Shown: positions 1 through 5,649, numbered from the stretch's first letter. The stretch: 8,186 nt of DNA from Actinomycetes bacterium (GCA_023389455.1 JAEWEJ010000056.1:1-8186), one strand, 5' to 3'. Numbers and translations are program-made. Notes: a model not told the origin generated them from the sequence alone.

Positions 1-605
1 GGCGTCGTCGCCGGTGCGTGGTCCGGTGCAGCCGTCGGGGGCCGCGTCGCGGTGGGCTGGGCCGTCGGTGGCTGGGTGCCCACCGGCGGCACGGCCGGGC
101 GCACGGGCTCCGGCCAGCCGGACACCACGCCACCGGTCTCGGACAGCAGGTTGCGCGCCCGGTGGGCGTGCTCCGCCAGGCACAGCACCGAGTAGGACGT
201 CGCCACGATCTGGCTGGCCGACGCGAAGTCCCGCCGGCCGCGCGTGAACGAGTACCCGATCACGGAGAACAGCAGCCCGAACGCGCCGCCGAAGAGCACC
301 GTGGGCAGCATGATGCCCGCGCCGCCGGTGGAGAACAGCGTGAGGATCAGCCCCACGAACAGCCCGAACCACGCCCCCGAGAGGAAGCCCCCCAGCGCGG
401 CGCTCGGGTACGACAGCCGGCGGATCACACGCTCGACCATGCGCAGGTCGGTGCCGACGATCGTCACGGCACGCACGGGGAACTGCTTCTCCGCGAGCAG
501 CTCCACCGCCTTCTGCGCCTGCAGGTACGTGCCGTAGGTCGCGACGGTCTCACCCGTCGGCAGCGTGGGGGTCGTCGGGATGCGCCCGGACTGCGAGAAC
601 GACAT
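1..605 (-). CDS. General-stress (YflT-like) two-helix membrane protein, partial at C-terminus
   Basis: An open frame of 201 codons starts at the ATG on the minus strand (603-605) and runs off the left window edge without a stop. A GGAGG Shine-Dalgarno sequence (plus-strand 614-618) lies 8 nt upstream, which fixes the start. Residues about 19-60 form a soluble alpha/beta segment (ETVATYGTYLQAQKAVELL, then VRAVTIVGTDLRMVERV), typical of the YflT/general stress protein 17M domain. Two glycine-rich hydrophobic helices follow, at about 69-91 and 97-120, then a conserved-looking RRDFAS motif (124-129). From about residue 163 the chain is Pro/Thr/Ala-rich and probably disordered. Actinobacterial homologues are usually annotated as general stress protein or membrane protein; the biochemical role is unknown. 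It is divergent from the MgtE-N/CBS gene, with 114 bp between the starts. The family call is fairly sure; no function is claimed. Confidence 0.8.
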   Translation of the reverse strand, partial: MSFSQSGRIPTTPTLPTGETVATYGTYLQAQKAVELLAEKQFPVRAVTIVGTDLRMVERVIRRLSYPSAALGGFLSGAWFGLFVGLILTLFSTGGAGIMLPTVLFGGAFGLLFSVIGYSFTRGRRDFASASQIVATSYSVLCLAEHAHRARNLLSETGGVVSGWPEPVRPAVPPVGTQPPTAQPTATRPPTAAPDHAPATT

Positions 606-672
606 GCGCCGATCCTCCCCCACCCGACCGCTCCTCGCCAGGTCACCGGCCCGACCGCGTGCCGCCTCGCCG

Positions 673-688
673 GGCCCGGCACCGGGCC
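673..688. repeat. Short GC inverted repeat in the divergent intergenic region
   Basis: GGCCCGG (673-679) and CCGGGCC (682-688) are perfect 7-bp arms separated by CA. The repeat sits 19 bp upstream of the -10 box of the CBS gene, where a -35 element would be, and within the divergent promoter region. It could be a repressor site. In such GC-rich DNA a chance origin is quite possible. Confidence 0.25.
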
Positions 689-706
689 GTGACGTGCACC
701 GGCGTC

Positions 707-712
707 TAGGCT
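707..712 (+). promoter_or_regulatory. -10 box TAGGCT of a leaderless promoter
   Basis: TAGGCT fits the actinobacterial TANNNT -10 consensus and is followed by exactly 7 nt before the GTG at 720. Transcription would therefore begin at or next to the start codon. No Shine-Dalgarno sequence precedes the GTG, which agrees with a leaderless mRNA. No convincing -35 hexamer is visible. Confidence 0.6.
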
Positions 713-719
713 GACCGGC

Positions 720-2030
720 GTGAGCAGCGTCGGTGCCCGGGTGTTCGTCGCGCGCCTCGCCGGCACCGCCGTCTTCGACCCGATCGGCGACGAGGTCGGC
801 CGGGTGCGCGACGTCGTCGTGCTCGTGCGCCTCAAGGGTGCGCCGCGCGCGGTGGGCCTGGTCGTCGAGGTCCCGGGGCGCCGGCGGGTCTTCCTGCCCC
901 TGACGCGCGTCACCGCGATCGACGCCGGCCAGGTCATCTCGACGGGCCTGGTGAACATGCGCCGGTTCGAGCAGCGCGTCTCGGAGACCGTGGTGGTCGG
1001 CGAGCTGCTGGACCGCACGGTCGAGCTCGCGGACGGGTCGGGCTCCGCCCGGGTCGAGGACGTCGCGATGGAGCTGCAGCGCAACGGCGACTGGCTCGTG
1101 ACCAAGGTGTTCGTCCGCCGCATCGACCAGCGCGGCGGCCTGCTGCGCCGGCGCGGCGAGACCCTGCTGGTCCCGGTCGACGAGGTCGTCGGCCTCGCCC
1201 GGCCGTCCGAGGCGCAGGGGGCGCAGCTGCTGCTCGCCCAGTACGAGGACCTCAAGCCCGCCGACCTGGCGGACGTCCTGCACGACATGGGGGTGCGCAG
1301 GCGCCTCGAGGTCGCCTCCGCGCTGGACGACGAGCGCCTGGCCGACGTCCTCGAGGAGCTGCCCGAGGACGACCAGGTCGTGATCCTGGCCGCGCTCGAG
1401 CAGGGCCGCGCGGCCGACGTCCTCGAGGCCATGCAGCCCGACGACGCCGCCGACCTGCTGGGCTGGCTCCCCGACGAGCAGGCCGCCGAGCTCCTCGCGC
1501 TCATGGAGCCGGAGGAGGCGAAGGACGTGCGCCGCCTGCTGGCGTACGAGGACAACACCGCCGGCGGTCTGATGACGACCGAGCCGGTGATCCTGGGCCC
1601 GGAGACGTCGATCGCGGCCGCGCTCGCGCACGTGCGCCGGCAGGACCTCAACCCCGCGCTGGCCTCGCTCGTCTTCGTGGCACGTCCGCCGCTGGAGACG
1701 CCGACGGGCCGGTACATCGGCGTCGTGCACCTGCAGCGCATGCTCCGCGAGCCGCCGCACGAGTCGATCGGGCAGATCGTCGACACGGACCTCGAGCCGG
1801 TGGCCGCGGACGCGCCCCTGCTGACCGTGACCCGGCAGCTCGCCACGTACAACCTGCTGGCGCTGCCGGTGGTCGACGAGCAGCGCCGCCTGCTGGGTGC
1901 CGTGTCGGTCGACGACGTGCTCGACCACCTGCTGCCGGACGACTGGCGCGAGACCGACGACGTGCACGTCGGGCCGCCGACGCGGCCCACGCCCGGGGTG
2001 CGCAAGCGGGACGGGGTGACCCGTGGCTGA
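720..2030 (+). CDS. PRC-barrel / MgtE N-domain / CBS-pair cytosolic protein
   Basis: The protein has 436 residues. Residues about 5-85 look like a PRC-barrel (ARLAGTAVFDPIGDEVGRVRD), with a second PRC-like stretch at about 98-160. Residues about 165-275 form a helical MgtE N-domain with repeated A(D/E)(V/L)L units, ending in the MgtE hallmark TAGGLM (280-285). A CBS pair follows (about 285-345 and 350-405). It has no hydrophobic segments, so it lacks the membrane channel of true MgtE and cannot itself carry Mg2+. It may be a regulatory protein that senses Mg2+ or nucleotides through the MgtE-N/CBS module; this is inference. The GTG start is supported by the -10 box 7 nt upstream. It overlaps the DUF1003 gene by 8 nt, which suggests translational coupling. 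It is often labelled magnesium transporter MgtE, which would overstate its function. Confidence 0.88.
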   Translation: MSSVGARVFVARLAGTAVFDPIGDEVGRVRDVVVLVRLKGAPRAVGLVVEVPGRRRVFLPLTRVTAIDAGQVISTGLVNMRRFEQRVSETVVVGELLDRTVELADGSGSARVEDVAMELQRNGDWLVTKVFVRRIDQRGGLLRRRGETLLVPVDEVVGLARPSEAQGAQLLLAQYEDLKPADLADVLHDMGVRRRLEVASALDDERLADVLEELPEDDQVVILAALEQGRAADVLEAMQPDDAADLLGWLPDEQAAELLALMEPEEAKDVRRLLAYEDNTAGGLMTTEPVILGPETSIAAALAHVRRQDLNPALASLVFVARPPLETPTGRYIGVVHLQRMLREPPHESIGQIVDTDLEPVAADAPLLTVTRQLATYNLLALPVVDEQRRLLGAVSVDDVLDHLLPDDWRETDDVHVGPPTRPTPGVRKRDGVTRG

Positions 2031-2565
2031 GCGCCTGGACCAGCCGCGGGTCCGCGGGCGGTCCCTGATCCCGCGCATGCAGCTCGAGGCCGACGCCTCG
2101 GGCCGGGTGTCGGAGCAGATCGCGCGGTTCCTGGGCACGCCGCGGTTCATCCTGTGGCTCACGCTGTTCTGCGTGGTGTGGCTCGCGTGGAACTCCTGGG
2201 GTCCGCAGGACCTGCGCTTCGACCAGGCCGCGAACGGCTTCACCGCCCTGACGCTGATGCTGTCGCTCCAGGCGTCCTACGCGGCGCCGCTGATCCTGCT
2301 CGCGCAGAACCGCCAGGCGGACCGCGACCGCGTCTCCGCCGAGCAGGACCGCCAGCGCGCGGAGCGGAACCTCGCCGACACCGAGTTCCTCGCACGGGAG
2401 ATGGCGTCGCTGCGCATCGCCCTGTCCGAGGTGGCGACGCGCGACTTCGTCCGCTCGGAGCTGCGCAACCTGCTCGAGGACCTGCAGGCCGAGCAGGGGG
2501 CCGAGGGCGACGACCCGGACCGCCGCCCGTCCGACGGCGGACGGCGCGGTACGACCGACCGCTGA
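2023..2565 (+). CDS. DUF1003 family two-helix membrane protein
   Basis: The protein has 180 residues. A basic N-terminus (residues 1-39) leads to two hydrophobic helices at about 42-60 and 73-94. The motifs FLGTPRFILWLTLF and APLILLAQNRQADRD, joined by a short loop rich in polar residues, are typical of DUF1003. Residues about 97-158 are charged and heptad-like and probably form a cytosolic coiled coil. The tail from about 160 is acidic, then basic, and looks disordered. The function of the family is not established. The GTG start lies within the end of the upstream CBS gene (8-nt overlap), so the two are almost certainly co-transcribed and probably coupled. Together with the divergent general-stress membrane protein, this locus encodes two small membrane proteins and one soluble sensor-like protein. 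Confidence 0.88.
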   Translation: MAERLDQPRVRGRSLIPRMQLEADASGRVSEQIARFLGTPRFILWLTLFCVVWLAWNSWGPQDLRFDQAANGFTALTLMLSLQASYAAPLILLAQNRQADRDRVSAEQDRQRAERNLADTEFLAREMASLRIALSEVATRDFVRSELRNLLEDLQAEQGAEGDDPDRRPSDGGRRGTTDR

Positions 2566-2618
2566 GCGTCGCCGACGGACCCGGGACGCCTGGACCTCGG
2601 CACGCCCGTCGCGCGACC

Positions 2619-2624
2619 TACGAT
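2619..2624 (+). promoter_or_regulatory. -10 box TACGAT of a leaderless promoter for mrp
   Basis: TACGAT matches TANNNT and ends 6 nt before the GTG at 2631. It lies in the only gap (65 bp) within the otherwise tight cluster. No Shine-Dalgarno sequence precedes the GTG. This suggests that mrp has its own leaderless transcript in addition to any read-through. No good -35 hexamer is seen at 16-18 bp. Confidence 0.55.
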
Positions 2625-2630
2625 GGAACG

Positions 2631-3797
2631 GTGCCGCCACTGCAGACCCCCGCCCCCGCCGAGCCGCTCGCCGACGCCGTCCGCGCCGCACTGGCCACGG
2701 TGCAGGACCCCGAGATCCGCCGCCCGGTCACGGAGCTGGGGATGGTGCGGTCGGTCGACCTCGAGCCACGCGACGGCGGCACGTTCGTCGTCGTGGGCCT
2801 CGACCTCACGACGCCGGGGTGCCCGCTGAAGGAGACCCTGACGCGCGACGTCACCGCGGCGGTCGCGGCCCTGGACGGCGTCGTGGGCGTGCGCGTCGAC
2901 CTGGGCGTCATGTCCGCCGAGCAGCGCGCCGCGCTGCGCACCATGCTGCGCGGCACGGACGCCGAGCCTCAGATCCCGTTCGCGCAGCCCGGCTCGTTGA
3001 CGAAGGTGATCGCCGTGGCGTCCGGCAAGGGCGGCGTGGGCAAGTCGTCGGTGACCGCGAACCTTGCCGTGGCCATGGCCGCCGACGGCCTGCGGGTGGG
3101 CGTCGTCGACGCCGACATCTACGGCTTCTCGATCCCGCGCATGCTCGGCGTCGACCGCCCCCCGACGAAGGTGGACGACATGCTGCTGCCGCCGGTGGCG
3201 CACGACGTCAAGGTCGTCTCGATCGGCATGTTCGTCCCGGCGGGCCAGCCGGTGGTGTGGCGCGGGCCGATGCTGCACCGTGCGCTGCAGCAGTTCCTGG
3301 CCGACGTGTTCTGGGGCGACCTGGACGTGCTCCTGCTCGACCTGCCGCCCGGCACCGGTGACATCGCGATCTCCGTGGCGCAGCTGCTGCCGGGGTCCGA
3401 GCTCGTGGTCGTCACGACGCCGCAGGTCGCGGCGGCCGAGGTCGCGGAGCGCGCCGGCGCCGTCGCCGTCCAGACCCGGCAGCGGGTCGTGGGCGTCGTG
3501 GAGAACATGGCGTGGCTCGAGCAGCCGGACGGCACGCGCCTGGAGCTGTTCGGCGCCGGCGGCGGCCGCCGGGTGGCCGAGAACCTCAGCCGGCTGACCG
3601 GTACGGACGTGCCGCTGCTGGGCCAGGTCCCCCTGGACGTGCGGCTGCGCGAGGCGGGCGACGGCGGGACGCCCGTCGTGCTCGCGGCCCCGGAGTCGGC
3701 CGGGGCCGTCGCGCTGCGGGCGGTCGCCCGCTCGCTGGCGTCGCGTCCGCGGAACCTGGCGGGACGACCGCTGGACCTGTCCCCCGTCACCCGGTGA
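2631..3797 (+). CDS. mrp: Mrp/ApbC family iron-sulfur cluster carrier ATPase
   Basis: The protein has 388 residues, a normal length for the family. Residues about 11-100 are a MIP18/DUF59 domain with VQDPEI (24-29) and TTPGCPL containing Cys64. The P-loop ATPase follows: Walker A SGKGGVGKS (131-139) with the deviant-Walker signature lysine Lys133, DADIYG (160-165), the Mrp signature WRGPML (210-215) and LLLDLPPGTGD (233-243). The family binds and transfers Fe-S clusters to apoproteins in the cytosol, using ATP. The CxxC motif that follows the ENM motif in many Mrp proteins is absent here: ENMAWLEQPDG (291-301) has no cysteine. That seems usual for actinobacterial members, leaving Cys64 as the conspicuous conserved cysteine. 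I chose the GTG at 2631 because it directly follows a -10 box and starts just before the DUF59 domain. The frame is open further upstream, but only antiparallel to or within the DUF1003 gene. Confidence 0.93.
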   Translation: MPPLQTPAPAEPLADAVRAALATVQDPEIRRPVTELGMVRSVDLEPRDGGTFVVVGLDLTTPGCPLKETLTRDVTAAVAALDGVVGVRVDLGVMSAEQRAALRTMLRGTDAEPQIPFAQPGSLTKVIAVASGKGGVGKSSVTANLAVAMAADGLRVGVVDADIYGFSIPRMLGVDRPPTKVDDMLLPPVAHDVKVVSIGMFVPAGQPVVWRGPMLHRALQQFLADVFWGDLDVLLLDLPPGTGDIAISVAQLLPGSELVVVTTPQVAAAEVAERAGAVAVQTRQRVVGVVENMAWLEQPDGTRLELFGAGGGRRVAENLSRLTGTDVPLLGQVPLDVRLREAGDGGTPVVLAAPESAGAVALRAVARSLASRPRNLAGRPLDLSPVTR

Positions 3798-3859
3798 TTC
3801 GACGCCGATATCTTTCGGCCTCGAACCCGCGTTGGACCGAACGTGTCGGCCCATCGGGG

Positions 3860-3875
3860 TGTGACGCAGGTCACT
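3860..3875 (+). promoter_or_regulatory. Crp-type binding site upstream of the xylanase gene
   Basis: TGTGA-N6-TCACT matches the classical Crp consensus TGTGA-N6-TCACA in nine of ten defined bases. Its core GTGAC-gcag-GTCAC (3861-3874) is a perfect 5-bp-arm palindrome. It lies about 180 bp before the xylanase ATG and 63 bp after the mrp stop. Actinobacterial Crp proteins, as in Mycobacterium, recognise essentially this motif. A role in carbon-source control of the xylanase is inferred. Confidence 0.6.
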
Positions 3876-3906
3876 CGACTCTCCGACGTTAGCGACCCCT
3901 GGGGAG

Positions 3907-3942
3907 TGAATCGATCGCTCTTCGGGGTGCTTAATCGATTCA
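3907..3942. promoter_or_regulatory. Paired ATCGAT-centred inverted elements, LacI-family-like operator region
   Basis: TGAATCGAT (3907-3915) and ATCGATTCA (3934-3942) are perfect 9-bp inverted arms separated by 18 bp. The right element reads TTAATCGATTCA, one base from the 12-bp palindrome TGAATCGATTCA. The left matches the same palindrome in nine of twelve bases. A palindrome with a central CG is the usual form of LacI-family operators, which commonly control glycoside hydrolase genes in actinobacteria. No regulator gene is adjacent. A third ATCGAT overlaps the xylanase start codon (4051-4056). Confidence 0.5.
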
Positions 3943-3950
3943 GACTTCTT

Positions 3951-3982
3951 CGAAACTCTCTGTCGGTGCTCCGAAAGTATTG
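3951..3982 (+). promoter_or_regulatory. Two CGAAA elements 21 bp apart before the xylanase gene
   Basis: CGAAACTCTCT (3951-3961) and CGAAAGTATTG (3972-3982) start 21 bp apart, about two helical turns. Against the palindrome CGAAACTTTCG they match 9 and 8 of 11 bases. I recall CGAAA-type inverted repeats upstream of streptomycete xylanase genes, which makes these candidate repressor sites. A reversed copy, CTTTCGG, occurs at 3812-3818. The similarity is partial. Confidence 0.35.
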
Positions 3983-3985
3983 ACG
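3980..3985 (+). promoter_or_regulatory. Candidate -35 box TTGACG of the xylanase promoter
   Basis: TTGACG matches the -35 consensus TTGACA in five of six bases and lies in the AT-richer part of the intergenic region. The best partner at an allowed spacing is GACGGT (4004-4009, 18 bp), which is a poor -10 box. The promoter is therefore only tentatively placed. It could instead need an activator. Confidence 0.35.
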
Positions 3986-4009
3986 TTAAACCTCTCCTCA
4001 CCCGACGGT

Positions 4010-4038
4010 GTGGTGCCGGCTCGACGCCGGCGGACCAC
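4010..4038 (+). promoter_or_regulatory. Hairpin just upstream of the xylanase Shine-Dalgarno sequence
   Basis: GTGGT-GCCGGC (4010-4020) pairs with GCCGGC-GG-ACCAC (4026-4038), giving eleven base pairs around a TCGAC loop with a GG bulge on the 3' side. It ends 4 nt before the GAGGAGGG ribosome binding sequence. It may stabilise the mRNA 5' end or keep the binding site single-stranded. The effect depends on the unmapped transcription start lying upstream of it. Confidence 0.45.
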
Positions 4039-4042
4039 CCTT

Positions 4043-4050
4043 GAGGAGGG
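4043..4050 (+). promoter_or_regulatory. Strong ribosome binding site GAGGAGGG of the xylanase gene
   Basis: GAGGAGGG contains a near-complete anti-16S match with AGGAGG at 4044-4049, 5 nt from the ATG at 4055. It decides the start against an in-frame TTG at 3980, which would place a non-signal-like 25 residues before the signal peptide. It is the strongest ribosome binding site in the window, as expected for an abundant secreted enzyme. Confidence 0.85.
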
Positions 4051-4054
4051 ATCG

Positions 4055-5482
4055 ATGACGATCACACGTCACCGGCGCCGACGCGCCGGGGCCATCAGCG
4101 CCGTGGCCGCGGCCGCGCTGGCCGTCGGGATGGCTGTCCCGCTGGCCGCGCCCGCCGCCGCAGCCGGCAGCACCCTGCAGGCGGCCGCAGCGGAGACCAA
4201 CCGGTACTTCGGTACCGCGATGGCGGCCCACTACCTGAACAACTCGGGGACGACGAACATCGTCAACCGTGAGTTCAACATGATCACGGCCGAGAACGAG
4301 ATGAAGATGGACGCGATGCAGCCCAACCGCGGCCAGTTCAACTGGTCCTCGGGCGACCGCATCGTCAACTGGGCCCGCCAGAACAACAAGCAGGTCCGCG
4401 GTCACGCCCTGGCGTGGCACTCGCAGCAGCCCGGCTGGATGCAGAACATGTCCGGCTCCTCCCTGCGCACCGCGATGCTCGACCACGTGACCCAGGTCGC
4501 GACCTACTACCGCGGCAAGATCCACAGCTGGGACGTGGTCAACGAGGCGTTCGCCGACGGGAGCTCCGGCGCCCGGCGGGACTCGAACCTGCAGCGCACC
4601 GGCAACGACTGGATCGAGGCGGCCTTCCGCGCCGCCCGCGCCGCGGACCCGAACGCCAAGCTCTGCTACAACGACTACAACACCGACAACTGGCAGCACG
4701 CCAAGACGCAGGCCGTGTACAACATGGTCCGCGACTTCAAGGCGCGCGGCGTGCCGATCGACTGCGTCGGCTTCCAGGCGCACTTCAACTCGGGCAACCC
4801 GGTCCCGTCGGACTACCACACCACCCTGGGCAACTTCGCCGCCCTCGGCGTCGACGTCCAGATCACCGAGTTGGACATCGAGGGCTCGGGCAACTCCCAG
4901 GGCGAGCAGTTCCGCGGCATCGTGCAGGCCTGCCTGTCCGTCGCGCGCTGCACGGGCATCACCGTCTGGGGCGTCAAGGACTCCGACTCCTGGCGCGCGT
5001 CGGGCACCCCGCTGCTGTTCGACGGCAACGGCAACAAGAAGGCGGCGTACAACTACACCCTCGACGCCCTCAACGCCGGCGGCACCCCGGCCACCCCGGG
5101 CGGCCAGCCCGGCCAGCAGCCGACGCCGCAGCCCACGCCCACGCAGACGCCGACGGACCCCACGACGCCGCCGCCCACCGGTGCGGGCAGCTGCACGGCG
5201 ACGTACTCCGAGGGGCAGAAGTGGAACGACCGCTTCAACGGCACGGTGACGGTGCGCGCCAACGGCAACATCAGCGGCTGGACCGCGACCGTGACCGTCC
5301 AGAACCCCCAGCGCATCATCGCCACCTGGAGCGGGTCCCCGACGTGGCCCTCGTCCAACGTGATGACGATGCGGCCGAACGGCAGCGGTGCGCTGTCGAA
5401 CGGCCAGACCGCGTCGTTCGGGTTCACCGTCCAGCACGGCGGCAACTGGACGTGGCCCGCGGTGAGCTGCGCGGCCTCGTGA
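4055..5482 (+). CDS. Secreted GH10 endo-1,4-beta-xylanase with C-terminal CBM2-type module
   Basis: The protein has 475 residues. It starts with a signal peptide: a basic RHRRRR stretch (5-10), a hydrophobic core, and likely cleavage after Ala37 (APAAAA|GS). The RR pair lacks a clear Tat motif. The GH10 barrel spans about 39-340 and closely resembles Streptomyces XlnA-type enzymes (AWHSQQPGWMQ, NEAFADGSSGARRDSNLQR). The acid/base is Glu164 in WDVVNEA and the nucleophile Glu272 in ITELDI. Cys293 and Cys299 match a known GH10 disulfide pair. A Pro/Thr linker (about 343-377) leads to a CBM2-like domain (379-473) closed by Cys380 and Cys472. The enzyme cleaves internal beta-1,4 bonds of xylan outside the cell, with retention of configuration, and the module anchors it to cellulose or xylan. 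It is a single-gene unit between its own regulatory region and a hairpin terminator. Confidence 0.96.
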   Translation: MTITRHRRRRAGAISAVAAAALAVGMAVPLAAPAAAAGSTLQAAAAETNRYFGTAMAAHYLNNSGTTNIVNREFNMITAENEMKMDAMQPNRGQFNWSSGDRIVNWARQNNKQVRGHALAWHSQQPGWMQNMSGSSLRTAMLDHVTQVATYYRGKIHSWDVVNEAFADGSSGARRDSNLQRTGNDWIEAAFRAARAADPNAKLCYNDYNTDNWQHAKTQAVYNMVRDFKARGVPIDCVGFQAHFNSGNPVPSDYHTTLGNFAALGVDVQITELDIEGSGNSQGEQFRGIVQACLSVARCTGITVWGVKDSDSWRASGTPLLFDGNGNKKAAYNYTLDALNAGGTPATPGGQPGQQPTPQPTPTQTPTDPTTPPPTGAGSCTATYSEGQKWNDRFNGTVTVRANGNISGWTATVTVQNPQRIIATWSGSPTWPSSNVMTMRPNGSGALSNGQTASFGFTVQHGGNWTWPAVSCAAS

Positions 5483-5529
5483 CCGGCTGACCCGGTCACG
5501 ACGGTCGGCACGGCAGCCGACCAGCACGA

Positions 5530-5569
5530 CACGACGGGCGTGGCACCTGCGGGTGCCACGCCCGTCGTG
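5530..5569 (+). terminator. 18-bp perfect hairpin terminator after the xylanase gene
   Basis: CACGACGGGCGTGGCACC (5530-5547) pairs perfectly with 5552-5569 around a TGCG loop, starting 47 nt after the xylanase stop. There is no T-run afterwards, which is common for intrinsic terminators in GC-rich actinobacteria. It separates the xylanase from the galactose operon, whose promoter starts 45 bp further on. Confidence 0.85.
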
Positions 5570-5611
5570 GTGCGCACCGCCGGTGCCCACCTCGCCGCGC
5601 ACCTCCGCCGC

Positions 5612-5648
5612 CTGTTGGTTCCTGTTCGAAGATGGTAGATACTGTTGG
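5612..5648 (+). repeat. Four 10-bp-phased 7-mers over the DeoR-gene promoter
   Basis: CTGTTGG (5612-5618), CTGTTCG (5622-5628), ATGGTAG (5632-5638, four of seven matches) and CTGTTGG (5642-5648) begin exactly 10 bp apart. The two outer copies are identical. They span the -35 box, spacer and -10 box, so a protein bound on one face of the helix would block RNA polymerase. DeoR-family repressors often use tandem repeats, so autoregulation by the downstream gene product is the likely meaning. Confidence 0.5.
5615..5643 (+). promoter_or_regulatory. Promoter of the DeoR-galT-galK operon, leaderless
   Basis: The -35 box TTGGTT (5615-5620) and -10 box GATACT (5638-5643, five of six to TATACT) are separated by an optimal 17 bp. 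The ATG at 5650 follows 6 nt after the -10 box, so transcription should start at or next to it. This is the clearest sigma-70-type promoter in the window and argues against an in-frame ATG at 5632, which lies inside it. Confidence 0.7.
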
Positions 5649-5649
5649 C

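Noticed and set aside
464..2005. Long minus-strand open frame opposite the CBS gene
   Set aside because: Its translation is Ser/Arg/Thr-rich low-complexity with no family motif, antiparallel to a clearly conserved gene; this is a shadow typical of GC-rich DNA.
3787..3797. TCACC-C-GGTGA palindrome over the mrp stop codon, as terminator
   Set aside because: The one-base centre cannot form a hairpin loop without losing pairs; probably chance. No clear terminator is seen after mrp.
3896..3904. CCCC-T-GGGG palindrome in the xylanase upstream region
   Set aside because: Too short and low in complexity to support a site beside the better-defined motifs nearby.
2277..4001. Minus-strand open frame opposite DUF1003 and mrp
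   Set aside because: It is His/Arg/Gly-rich with no domain pattern, while the plus strand encodes two recognised proteins there.
3980..4054. TTG start 25 codons upstream for the xylanase
   Set aside because: It would precede the signal peptide with a non-signal sequence and has no ribosome binding site; the ATG at 4055 has GAGGAGGG.
3998..5602. Minus-strand open frame opposite the xylanase
   Set aside because: Repetitive Arg/Gly/Val composition, no motif, and it covers the xylanase regulatory region and terminator; not a gene.
5632..5649. Earlier ATG for the DeoR protein
   Set aside because: It lies between the -35 and -10 boxes, and the product from 5650 begins like typical DeoR proteins.
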